Below, one piece after another: positions 1 through 11,150 of a stretch of 64,000 bases of DNA. The notes beneath the pieces are model-generated. The model did not search any database, was not told where the DNA came from, and was given only the letters and a program-made list of their open reading frames with translations. The number at the start of each line of letters is the position of its first letter. Within the stretch, counting starts at the first letter, position 1. A program made the translations under genes and the position numbers. The DNA lies in contig JAJHTX010000005.1 in NCBI GenBank assembly GCA_032164295.1, forward strand, positions 1-64,000. Direction: 5' to 3'. The stretch is from Inonotus obliquus (Eukaryota; Basidiomycota; Agaricomycetes; Hymenochaetales; Hymenochaetaceae).

Positions 1-134
1 TACCCTAACCCTAACCCTAACCCTAAGCCTAACCCTAAGCCTAACCCTAAGCCTAACCCTAACCCTAACCCTAACCCTAAGCCTAACCCTAAGCCTAACC
101 CTAACCCTAACCCTAAGCCTAACCCTAAGCCTAA
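1..134. repeat. Telomeric repeat array (C-strand), left chromosome end
   Basis: After two leading bases there are 22 uninterrupted 6-bp units: 15 CCCTAA and 7 GCCTAA. On the other strand these read TTAGGG and TTAGGC. The CCCTAA orientation at the left edge is what a left chromosome end should show. The variant unit appears from position 27 onward and usually alternates with the canonical unit, so the array is not a pure TTAGGG tract. Unique-looking sequence begins at about 135. Confidence 0.97.
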
Positions 135-208
135 ATCCTCGGTAGTTACTAGAGCAAATGTCGGTGCCGAAAAAACAAAGTGCTTGGCTAATTAGACGAC
201 ATCCACCA

Positions 209-455
209 CTAAGAAGATTGAGCACGGGCAACTGCCTCAACAGAACCCGAGCCTGTTAACAGTTCAGGATATCGATGTGCATACGCCTCGGCAAGCTCGA
301 AGATAGCAGTCTTAATCTGGGATGGCGTGCTAGGCATAGGCTCGTCCAGATCTGTCTGTAGCTCGGGTGGATCCAATAGAAGAAATCGAATGAACATGTT
401 ATCTCCCACACGAAAGAAGTCAGCATGTGTGTCCTCGAGAGCCGCGGGGGGATCT
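209..455 (-). pseudogene. Truncated coding fragment next to the telomere
   Basis: A minus-strand frame is open from about 452 down to a stop at 209-211. It contains the stretch MFIRFLLLDPPELQ and has protein-like composition. There is no start codon at its upstream end. The frame is cut at 455/456, exactly where an LTR-type terminus (TGTTAGG) begins. I read it as the 3' part of a subtelomeric gene severed by a retroelement insertion. The family is not recognised. It could instead be a chance open frame of about 80 codons. Confidence 0.35.
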
Positions 456-2290
456 TGTTAGGAATCTGCTCTCGTAAGCATTATTCGATTCCTTCCTTTC
501 CTTTTTCGTCATCCCTTCCTTTTATCTTCCGACGTCGTGACTCGAACCCACGACCCCTCACTCCTTTCTTTCTTATTAGATAATGACTGAACCGCCAACT
601 GACACTTGTTGGTCTGTGCATTGTCTTTGATGTTGGTCTGTGCACACTTAATGTCGTAGATAGTCCCACGGTCCAATATAGTATAAAAGGAGTAGAGAGT
701 CCACCTTAGTCACCTCGGCTTTGGTATCTTCTCTACCTCCCAGTGTTAAGTCAAACTTGGTGTGCTGTCCTTCTAAGGGAGCAAAGCTCACCTTGACGCT
801 GCGCCTCATAAGCATAGTAAGCTGGCTGGGATGGGATGATTGCCAAGCTCACTCCTCCGTTGTCGACATGGCTGCGGCTGGCTTGTGATGGTGAACCTCA
901 GGGATACGTATTCGTGCCTCTGTCCCCAGGCGTCGGCCTTTATGGTCGGCATGAGTTTGCTATTATGGGTTAGCATTCGTGGTCTATGTCTTCGACGTAC
1001 TCCTCTAGGATCCGGGTATCCCCCACGGCCTAAGTCCACTCTCGCAACGTGCTAGAGATGGGTGGCGAGACCCTCGCTCCCCACTGTCTGTCTCGAAGTC
1101 TCTTTCGCGTTATTCTCTGATTATCTACTAGTCTAGTCTGCTGGCTTGACGATGTCCCTCCTCTTGACCTCGTAGGAGAAGTGCTCAAGTGTCAACTGTG
1201 GGTACAATCCCTTTCACGAGTTGCTTAGGTGTTATGGTGTGCACCTCCCTTGTGGAGAGTCCCCACGTGCTGTCTTGTCGATGTGACGAACGAAGAATGT
1301 CTCGACCCTCGAGTTGAGTGTGTTGGCCTCCCCCGACGTTGGAGCCGTAGTCTAGCGTTAGGATTATTACCTTGCCCGGCGACGTAATGTCGACCGTGTA
1401 TTCCAATAAGTCCCCGTCCTTTCGCCCCCGCTTCCCTTTCCCCAATCTTGATGTTGTAAAGGATCCAAGGTGCTATGCCATTCCTTCACAGGTGCGGACA
1501 GTACTCCGGTAATACGATGTTGAGGTCACCCCTATACCGATGTCTGGCACCTCGCTGGATGTCACCTTCCAATGCAGAGCTGTTACTGTATCACAAACAG
1601 GGTTTGACGAGGTGTACCATACTCGTCATAGGAGTGCTCGTTGGTGAGACTCTAGTATGTGTGTTGATGCACTAGGTGTACAGGCGCTGGGAGCAGAGTC
1701 GTACTGCGTTACAAACGACGGTGTGAGGGCATTACCAATAGCTCTTAATGTAGTCTGCTGGGGAGTGTTGTGTAGTAGACGAACCAGTAGTGCTCTGGGT
1801 TATTAAAGCACATACGCCTTCGTCTACGACGTGGGTGCCAGTCTCGTGGTTGGGTGGTTTAACCATCTGATCCCATGGCTGAGGGGTGTGCCTGAGATAG
1901 GACATCATGGTGTTCTGTGGATGGCGGGATGTAGTTCCTCGCCTGAGGTTGTAGAGTTGCACTGCGTAACAAACAACGTCGTGATACATGGACGTTAGCA
2001 TGTCTCTCTGATGTCCTCTTAGTAGGATAGACTGGTGGGTAGTTGTGTAGTAAACGTACCTGAGTCGTCCAGGGATATTAAATGAGGTTACCAAGGGTGT
2101 GCCTTACCTTGTGCGTTGCCTTCCTTCAGCGACGTACCTTCTTGGTTTAGGGGTTATACCTTTAGGCCTCGTACTCCGGGATATACGTGCTATGGGTGTG
2201 GGAACCCCAGGGCTGTTGTCACCTTCCCTCCGACGTATTGCGTGGATACCGTCCCCTCCTCAACTCCGAAGCCCTTTAGGTTAGTAGTAG
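456..2290 (+). mobile_element. Degraded LTR retroelement remnant (LTR plus partial internal region)
   Basis: The left end reads TGTTAGGAATC, a TG-type LTR terminus. A TATA-like GTATAAAAGG lies at 681-690. The stretch 456 to about 1760 matches, in inverted orientation, 36.38-37.60 kb: both copies share the terminus, the TATA block, a direct repeat around GGTCTGTGCA, and an internal block near 1360-1445. Inside, an ACTGYRTNACAAAC-like block recurs near 1593, 1704 and 1957, suggesting internal tandem duplication. No intact gag or pol frame remains; a minus-strand frame at 1185-1445 is a short relic. The inner LTR border and the right boundary could not be placed. Confidence 0.6.
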
Positions 2291-2589
2291 TGGTTTGACT
2301 GCTGCTGGCCTTCCTCTCTCGTCTTTCTTGATGACCATACCGACTCCTCCTCTTCCTTTGGATCTCCTCGACGCTACGACCTGTATTGTCCTAGAGATCC
2401 TCTTTTACCTCTTAGGATGGGATTATGTGGGTTATTCCCTCGTGCCCTCGTCCTACCTCCCCACGTGATACCGCTCAGCTCCCCGTGCCGAGGTACGTAA
2501 GGCTATGCTAGGTTTACGCCTTACAGATCTGCGCAAATGCTCCTTTGCTGCTGAGGGGTAATTGACGCCGTGTGATGGAGGTCTCTCAC

Positions 2590-2860
2590 TTATGTTAGCT
2601 GGGGAGCCCCTCGGCTTATATCATTTACCTGGGTGGGCCCCCCAGCTTATGTAACTTGGGGGGCCCCCCAAGTATCTTAGCTGGAGAGCTCTGGTTGTCT
2701 CATCTAAGACAGCAGCATGCTTAAATAGAAGAGATCAGTGATCTAGTGAGAACCTAAGCCATTTTTCAACCAATAAATGGTCAAGGCAGGGGCAGCTTGC
2801 TGACATAATCGGGGGGCCCCCAGCTTATGTAAGCTGGGGGGCCCCTCACAGATTGCTAGA
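2590..2860. repeat. Cluster of GC palindromes (GGGGGGCCCC with AGCTTATGTAAGCT)
   Basis: Several G-run/C-run palindromes occur within about 260 bp, for example at 2630-2685 and 2811-2847. They alternate with the self-complementary block AGCTTATGTAAGCT, so each unit could fold into a strong hairpin. The units are similar but not identical. They may be ends of a palindromic transposon or an expanded hairpin array; no coding sequence is associated. Confidence 0.6.
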
Positions 2861-4480
2861 AAATATATATAGGGCATATGCACTATGCTTTGCTGCCTTT
2901 CTCCAGCTTCCCGACATAGCTATTTGCTCTGGGAAAGGCTCAGATACATTGAAATACACTCTAAATGAGTTCTTATGCATGAATTTGGCTTCAGATATTT
3001 TTTCTAGGGCATTGGGAGCTTGAGGGATGAGGGCAGTTCTGCCTTCCAGGCATGCCCCCAGACTGGCACATAAACCTTCAAATTCAACTCAAATTCAGGC
3101 CCTAAATTCACAGTTATTCCATCTGAGAATTCTGAGATGCTTGTGGGTGCTGCAGACCCAGAATTGAGTGCAGGAAAAAATGTACATGAGGAATACATGA
3201 AAAAACGACATTTTGCGCCGTTTCGGGGTCAATTCTTGCCCAATTTTGCCCGGGTTTGTTACAGTTCGGACGGCACGATCGGGGCATGAATTTAGCAACT
3301 TAGATGACGCGAAACGGTCAAGAATTGAGTGAGATACGATTTATTTTGTGTTCTGAGGTACAGGAGGGGCCGAAAATGGCGAAAATCACGTGTCCAAATT
3401 CTTATTCCCTGTACTTTTGCAAACGGCTGTAACGGGTCCCCGGAAGAAGAAGAGAGTGATAGCAATATTGATTTGCATACTCCGCTACCTCACATCCTGC
3501 TACGCGAGGGTGTATTATCTCTCCAACCCAAAGTAATCGCCTCCATGTCATCCGGATGCCTTAGTACGCAAAACTCGTTCATAGATATAGGAAGGGACAG
3601 CGTTGCGAGGTGTATTACCAATGGTTGGTTTAGTTGAGCATCTTTTATAGTTTTGCGCTGACTGTGGCATGTCTTGTAGCATCATTCGGATCAGTGATGA
3701 CGAAGTCCGGTTTGTTCAAGGGACGAGCAAGATATGGATAAACGTCGCCGCCGCCACCGCGATGGAAAGCTCCTGAAGGAGGGTTTGGGGCTGACGACAG
3801 GTCTCGGTTGGAGTGATAGGTATGTCCAAACTATTACTCTTCGTGTTCGGCCTTCTGGCGGGTACTTCGGAATCAAAGCGAGGATGAGGATGCGCCATCT
3901 TCTTTCACGAATAGAGCGAAGAGAGAGAGAACTCTTCCCACCGATTATAGGCATCTGGTCTGTTGTGTCATCCTAGGGTGGATTCATGGGTTAGGTCCTC
4001 ACTATAATGTCCTAGTCAAACATCCTCTCTGTAACATCGGCTACAGCAAGTCACAGGTAAGGGCATTGGCTAGCCATTCTAGGATCAACTTTGTCTACTT
4101 ATGTTGGCGTGCTCAACGGTTTGGATGATTGCAAAATATGAGCATGTTATTGAAATCAAGACATGAAGATGAAGAGTTCGGGCTCAAGTTCGGCACTCGT
4201 TTAACAAGGAGATAATCCCGTCCTGGCTTGGCACTGAGGCAAAGTATGCCACACCTTCGCAAGTGGCGAACTACTCCTACCGATCAAACCTATCATACAA
4301 GAAACAGTCCAAGTAGACAAAGCTGGTAACTTTGGATTTAATTTCAGCTGGGAGCTGGACCTTGAGTGCACAGGTACATGAGAAAATACATCTAACAAGG
4401 TTCTCGAAAGCGTAGATAAGAGCAGTCGAGAATTTTATATCAAGGGGGCATTGCTCTACAGCTCGTACTAAGCACACGGA
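2861..4480. other. Gene-free stretch
   Basis: No gene with consistent splicing or recognisable protein similarity was found on either strand. The sequence is AT-richer up to about 3.4 kb and then of mixed composition. Open frames at 3329-3637 and 3691-3976 overlap on opposite strands and have low-complexity arginine-rich translations, so they are not called. Confidence 0.5.
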
Positions 4481-7400
4481 TTAGATTGCCGAAATATCAC
4501 GCAGGCAGCATGGAAGACGTACCTGAACAACCATCGAAGCGGGGAAGGGGCCGAGTTCTCCCCTTTCGTTCAGATATCCGACCTCAGGATACCCGCCCTC
4601 AGTTTCAACAATTCTGTGGTGACACGCGTCCTTAATGAACTGTTGTTAAGCTGTGTTTTTGCTGCACGCACCTGCGAAGAGTCCCCGAAGCGTCCGGAGC
4701 CCTCTGTAAGTTCTTCAGCTTGAAAATAGCTCGTAGCACCCTGGGGATTGTCTACCGATTAACCCTAATGAGCAATGCGCGATAGACAGATGAATAAGGA
4801 TCTTGCTTTACCGCTTCAAGGAACTTGTCGCTTGTCAATCTATATAAACTGATAGTCAATCCCTCGTTACAGAAGCACGTCGAGATTGATACATACCCAT
4901 GATTATCAAATCCGAGCAGTCCCTTCACGGGACGGTCAATATCTACGGAAGTTGGATCACCGCCAAAAGTAGCTTGCTAGTAATCGAATTAGCAATGCAG
5001 GACTTCATCACGGCACAATTATTCACGTCTAAGTTGGCCTCTATGATGCTAAGACAGACTTTCCGTCCTGGTAATCCGAACTCTCCGAGGATATCTTCTC
5101 GAGCGGTGCTTGAAACTGGTGGATTAAGACCTGGTGAGATGCTGAGATTAGTCCAATAATCACTATCTGGGATGGAAGGAAGTCGGCTTACGAAGTGCCT
5201 CACGGGCATAGGCGTAGAGTGTTTTATCACTCTCTACAGAATTTATGTGTGCCAAACGAACAATTTCCTGACGTACGTTTTCCTGCCCCGCTTCCAAGAA
5301 GTAGTGTATAATATGTGCAACGGCTTTGGAATAAAGCGCTATTGATGGCACAACAGCCGCAAAAATGCTTTCCGCCATGTGCTTGCTATTCGTTTTAGCA
5401 TGAAGAACGCGAGAAAGGAAAGCATCGCTAAGCTTATCCTCGCCGGTATAACGCTGAACAACAGAATCTACAATCTTTCCGATCTATTAACAACACGTTA
5501 GAGGATCCAATTCACCAGTTATCATATAGACATACCAATCCCGTTCCAGCAAGCCTTTTGATATGTCCCGAGAGTACTCCTGTGATTAATCCGTTCGTCT
5601 TTGATCCTTTCTCCCGCAACACCCAGTCTACATAGCCCTCCCTGTTGAGGTATACATAGCTAATGACAACCTTTAGTACACAGCTTCAGGGACTGCAGTT
5701 TATACTCACTCGCAAATATGAGCGAACATATTCTTATACTCGACATCATGATATAGACCATGCGGCGTTTCCTTTGTCTTGATAGGGAGGCCCAGTAATT
5801 CTCTTGCAACAAAGTACACCGGAACAAGATTGATCACGTCACGCACGATATCGATGCGCCTCGTTTTATATGCCAGGCCACCGTTAGCGGATGAGTTGAC
5901 TGCTATGAGGCTCTCGGTGATGTCTTCAAGATGTGTCGACCGGTTATTCTCAAGAATGAACAAGTCTAGCGCGTCATCAACCTCGTATAAAAACTATCAG
6001 TTGCCAGGGTTAAAATCTTGTCACCATTTCACATACCGAGTGAATGTCAAGCCGGGCATCACCGGTCAAAGATACAAGATTATCATTGACTCCGCTCTTA
6101 AAGCCCTTCGCGTTATCCAGTATAGCTTTCACAGACTTGTAATCGCCTATAACCACTTCGGGAGCAGGAAGCCTCGGTTTGCTAAAGTCATACTTGGACA
6201 CAGGACTTTGAACAAGTTTTCCAAGGAATTCTTGAATTTTCTTCGGGACCATGAAAGGAAAACGTGCATAGGACGATCGAACAGGATAGCAGTCGGGTAG
6301 CGTGCGATACAGGAGGCGAGTAAGGATACCACCAAACGCACCGTCATCTTTTTGCGGGAAGCAGTCGAGATAGCCCCAGGATGTCAAATTGTAGACTATT
6401 GAAATTGTAAGAAGATACTGGAAAGAAATGTAGGATTACATGACATACCAGTAAAATCTGTGGTCAGAAACCTATCGCCACGAGTAAGAGCGACAGCATC
6501 GGAAAGAATTGCACGGCTAATGGTATAGCCAGGGCAAAGACCAGCGCCAGGAATCGGAGGTTTTGCCTCCTCCGCTAATAGCCCCGGATACAGTTCCAGA
6601 TTATCGATGTTACCATAAAGAGATTTGGCGGCGCTCTAGATGATCCACGATTCAGTGAGGAAGAAAATTGACAGTGTTATTCGTACGGTAATTTCGGGGT
6701 CCGAGTTCCATTCTGAAAAGCTGGAGAATGGCTTCAATTCCATGAACTTTCTGAACTCGTTCATCTGCATCACGTCCATAAGTCTAATTCGGAAATAGAG
6801 ATAGTTGAAATTTCACCGTAGCCGTTCCCCATTGTCTGGCCTGCTCGATACCCATGATCTCTACAACACGGAGCACCTCTGGAATGCCTTGTGCCTTGAA
6901 CGCTCCGGCAGGAGACTCAGTTGCAGCTTGCAGTAGTGCTGCGAGGTCGGCGTTAGCAAAAGATCCATTTGAATTACGCTTAAGTTCCTTGTTGTCGACA
7001 CTTATTTACCAATGGTATTTTAGTGAAAGACCCGACGGTATTTGGTAGACATACCCAAGAAATGTCCATTCCTTGACATCCGAATCTACGCTAGAATTGT
7101 ACTTTTTGCTTATTTTCTTCTCGAAGTCTTCCATGGTAATCTGTAAAGAGAAACTATTCAAAAATACGCGGGAGAGAGACGAATGCTGAATGACAAACGG
7201 ATTTCCAGTCTCTGGTCCCGAAAAGCCGCTCGAAAATAGATTCAGTGAAGCTCGTATCGCGTTCGCTGAGTGCCGGATGCCAGCGGTAAAGTAGATTGAA
7301 CTCCACGGAGACGACGTTGCCTTGCCCACGTGGACTCACTGTATGGTCCGGTTTCCGTGAGTCCTGCGAAAAAGTCAGAGCTAAGCGGCGAAAGGACAGG

Positions 7401-9054
7401 ACACACGGACACACGGACCGCAAGAGGGTCCAAGCGCCATTCGCAGCCTTCTCTGACTAATCCTAGTATTGCACCAACATAGTCTTTGAGAATGGCCTGC
7501 GTAAACCAGCCACAGTTCACTGAAGTGCGGGGGAAAAGTTTGTAAGTACTTTAAGACGAGTATATTTGTGGATACCGAGATACCTAGACGAGCACGAGAG
7601 AATAGATCTTCGTCCTGTTTGGTAGCTGTAAGGAAAACCCAACTCAGCGTCGAAAGTCATTGACAGTAACGCACCTGAGTCTTCCTGCTTTCTTCGTCCA
7701 TACCGTCGATATCCGAAGTGTATGTGCCAAACTCATTTATTGCCAGGAGTTTTGATGCAATGTACTATATGGGTTTCTGTCGATTAGCGTGAAACTGTGT
7801 GATTAATCGGAAACATACATTATGGTTTCGGCAGAATAGGACGAGGAGCGCTGGGGCGCTTGGCGGCATAAAACGAACCCTAACATCCGCGAACACGTCT
7901 TCCCATAGCTTTCCGCTTCCATCGAAACGCCTCACCCTACGTAGATCCTCATCGTTACTTCCGTACAGAGGGTTAAGATCAAGATACGACGACACATTGT
8001 TTTGCGACCAGTTCTCGTGATCAGTGTTGAATATTGAATGGATGATAAGGTTCGCAAAGGCAAAGAAGAGCGAGCTCAAACCCCCTGGTTGTGGGGCAAA
8101 ACCGGAGGCAGACGTTGGAGGTAAGGTTGCGTGTCCCGGTTTAGCACGAGGGTCCGACGATGGGAGGACGCTCTGTATCTTGTATGAGGGATGACTTGAT
8201 TTACTGGATGGCCGTCTCGCCAACAGCGTATCGAATACCAAACCAGCATCTGGCAAGTTTCCGAGAGGGTGAGTAGAAGGTACGGATCGGGCATATGGTT
8301 CTCTTGCGGCGCCCATATTTCTGTAGAATGTACTGTATCCTTTTCCGTCCACGCTCCGCGCTGCATAGCGAGGAACATCGTTAGCGATGCTCACACCATG
8401 GCCTATGGTATCATCCTTCGCGTGACCGTTCGCTTGACCATTGGCATACGCCGACGGGTTGGTGGACTGATAAGTTTGAGCACCCGGTTTGGATGGCAGA
8501 TAAGCCGCTGGAGGATGTGGAAGATCTTTGTAGACTAGATGGAAGAGTTAGTAAACAACGCAGACAGCTGCGGCGCGAGAAAGAATGACGCGGACACTTA
8601 CGTACGTCAATTGCCAAGTCGTGCAGTACCTTTGCGAGTTTGCTGTCTGGAGGAAGGCGCGACATGAATACTAGGAGCTTTTCGAGCTGGAACGTACATT
8701 GAGGGTACGCGTAAAAGTGAATGAAGAGTAGGACGTACGAGCATTTTACGGTCATCAAGTTTGAAGCCTCTGAAAGTGTTTAGTGCATCAATAATCGCAG
8801 GCTATGGATGAAGTAGTCTTTGAGTAAAAAAAAGTGACTTTATGGAATGTTGAACGTACAATGTCAGAGATCTGGAAGGGCTGGCCGTGAACTGCGACAT
8901 AACCGATATTGTCAGCACATTCCTGGATCAAGTGAAGTAAATTGGCGAGGGTATTGGATTGAAAAGAGTCAGGATCTACGGGCTGGAGAGAGCGAGCGAG
9001 CGAGTCTGCTGAGGTAGACACGAAGGATGCAAGGGCTGCTGCGATGGAAGCCAT
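4481..9054 (-). CDS. Psi-producing oxygenase-like fatty acid dioxygenase/P450 fusion (linoleate diol synthase family)
   Basis: Members of this family oxygenate linoleic or oleic acid with an N-terminal haem peroxidase domain and rearrange the hydroperoxide with a C-terminal P450-like domain, giving oxylipins that affect sporulation. The ATG (9052-9054) opens MASIAAALASF. Exons then encode a peroxidase domain with the block HPGGLSSL-like GGLSSLFFAFANLIIHSIF, then LDLNPLYG, FCRNHN and the catalytic YRWH at 7277-7288 (family Tyr radical and haem-ligand His). From about 6.4 kb downward the P450-like part follows, with NLQRAP and GPFPASM near the end and a stop at 4481-4483. The gene has many short introns, not all placed; the expected length is about 1,050 residues. 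The usual FxxGxHxCxG haem-thiolate motif is not evident: the frame reads GLLGFDNHG and then meets a probable intron. A P450 gene lies 200 bp upstream on the same strand. Confidence 0.88.
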
Positions 9055-9084
9055 GGCGAATGAAAGGGAAGGTGATTGAACACG

Positions 9085-9105
9085 GGAGGTAATATATATA
9101 GTAGA
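9085..9105 (-). promoter_or_regulatory. TATA-like element of the dioxygenase gene
   Basis: An alternating TATATATA tract lies about 40 bp upstream of the fusion-gene ATG, inside the 200-bp gap to the upstream P450 gene. Position and composition fit a core promoter. If so, the gene has its own compact promoter rather than depending on read-through from its neighbour. Confidence 0.4.
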
Positions 9106-9254
9106 GAAAGAAAGTATCACATGACCGTGTTCTTTGTTGAGAGAGGTACTGTCAAAAGGGAGTGACGTCGATGATTCCAAGGACGTCATTCTATGATTCA
9201 TCAATCGTGACACTTGTTGATACAAAGACGCTAGAATATCAGACAGACAGAACC

Positions 9255-11150
9255 TTACTTCCAATCGACATGCATGATGCACTCTGCGTCATTCTTGTCC
9301 CACGGATGTTCCATTTCTACAGATTTGATCAGGCTCTCGGCTGCCGATGACCGGGGTCGCGCATCTACAGAGAATGGTTCTGGGTGGCTGCAAAGAAGTT
9401 TAGTGTTCAGTGTTCAGACAGACCAGACAGGCAATGACTAATCAGACACACGTGATCGTCCCTGCCACCCAGCCTAGACCCTCTGCTACGTTGATCTTAC
9501 CAAGATCGATGGCAGAAGCAGCCGGCGGTCGAATGTCAAGAGCGGCGATGCTCATGGTCACGAACATAAAGAGGGACGCATCGGCGAGTTCACGACCAGG
9601 ACAGGCCCTCCTCCCGAAGCCGAACACATATTCTCGGACGTCACGCTCTGCGCACAAAGTCGCGGCATGCCGAGGGAAGGATCCAATAGGTGATGGGGAT
9701 GGGGATGGGGGGCATGATCCTTGCAGGAAGCGTTCAGGGCGGAACTCGTACGGGGAGTCGTACACTGATGGATCATGAGAGTAGTGCCTGCCAAAGAGAC
9801 GTTAGTGGAAAGAGTGAAAAGAGTGAAGCAACTGACCATATATTCGGCATGACAATGGATGACTTTGGAAGAGTGTAGCCGTCGTAGACAATGTCCTCCG
9901 AATTCACGTGGGGTAGCCCCATCGGTGCCACTGGGGCCCAGCGGAGGACCTCTTTGCACACAGCATTGAGGTATGGCAAGTTTTCCCTGTCTGCAAATCC
10001 AGGTAGACGCCTGCCACCCGTCACAGAGTCCACTTCCGCCTGTGCTCGCTCGAGAATATGTGGGTGAAGAAGCATCGCCAGGAAGAACGCCTGGATGGCA
10101 CTGACGGTCGTATCGGACCCACCCGTATACAAACTACTTGCACTCCACTTGATTATGTACTCTTGTTCCGCAGTCACCATCCCATTCCCTTCCTTGTCGT
10201 ACTTTTCAAGTAGAGAGGACACGTAGCTTGCTTCCGCAGTGCCATTTGTAATCTGCGTCTTCACAAACGCGTAAGGCTTCTCAACGAGCTCTGTCACGGT
10301 CTCCTTGAAGTGCTTTGCAGTAGCGTGGAAGGTTCGTGCACCAGGGAACCAAGTTGGAAGATGACGGAGGAAAGGTAGCACATCGACGATAAAGGCACCC
10401 GGTTGTGCAGCCATACTAATCTGCTGTATCCCTTTGTCCGCAAGCGTATGAAGGGGATCACGACCAGAAGGTTCGATTGTGTAACCGTAAGCCATGCGAA
10501 GGATGATAGCACCAGCGGAAGTATGTACGTGTTTCTGGAGCTTCGACGGGTCGTTGAGGACGCGAAGCAAGAAGCGACGCGTCTCAATTTCAATCAGAGG
10601 ATGAAAACGCGCGATAGCCGCGGGAGTACCAAGGATCTAGACGAATGAAATGATGAGCGTGTACTATGGAAGGTATAGTATATCCTCTACCTGGTGTAAT
10701 TCGCGTCTGAATAGCCTGAACGCCTCCCCATAGCGTTGCAAAGCCAAGGTGTTTTCCCACCCGCACATCTCACCGCCTTGAATCACGTACATTTTTAGGA
10801 CGCGGGATAGCAGACAATGCTGAGCACGTACCAAAGACCATTCGCGGTCTGTCACTGAAGACGGCGCTCCTCTTCTCGAACAATGCCGCTGCGGCCCGAG
10901 GGTCGTGAAGAACGATGATGTTTGTACCAAACACGCTTAGACGGGACAAAGGACCAAATTTGATGGCGTGTTCAGCCCAGCCAATCCATGATCTACCTGT
11001 TGGGACGTCCAGAAGGTTTCCGATGAGTGGCTTTGGTTGTGGGCAGGGAGGGAGAGTTGTAGGGCGGGAGAAGCGATGAATGATGCGATGAATGAGGATG
11101 AAAGCGATTACAGCAAGAAGGGCGTCTGCAGCGTAGAGAGGGAAGGACAT
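9255..11150 (-). CDS. Cytochrome P450 monooxygenase
   Basis: This is a membrane-anchored microsomal P450. The ATG (11148-11150) starts a hydrophobic N-terminus (MSFPLYAADALLAVIAFIL) followed by a proline-rich hinge. Further along are the I-helix YTGGSDTT, the K-helix KEVLRW, PERF, and the haem loop FGFGRRACPGREL with the cysteine ligand. The last intron is 9388-9451; the final exon starts with HPEPF and ends at a stop at 9255-9257. Other introns interrupt the gene near 10.85 kb, 10.65 kb and 9.8 kb. All catalytic motifs are intact, so it looks functional. The style resembles the large Agaricomycete P450 families used in xenobiotic and secondary metabolism; the substrate is unknown. Being just upstream of a dioxygenase-P450 fusion on the same strand suggests, but does not show, shared lipid-oxidation chemistry. 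Confidence 0.92.

Noticed and set aside
1..134. CRISPR-like regular array
   Set aside because: The units are 6 bp and contiguous without spacers: it is a telomere in a eukaryotic genome.
5779..6300. Plus-strand frame of 173 codons
   Set aside because: It is antisense to P450-domain exons of the dioxygenase fusion, which show clear family motifs.
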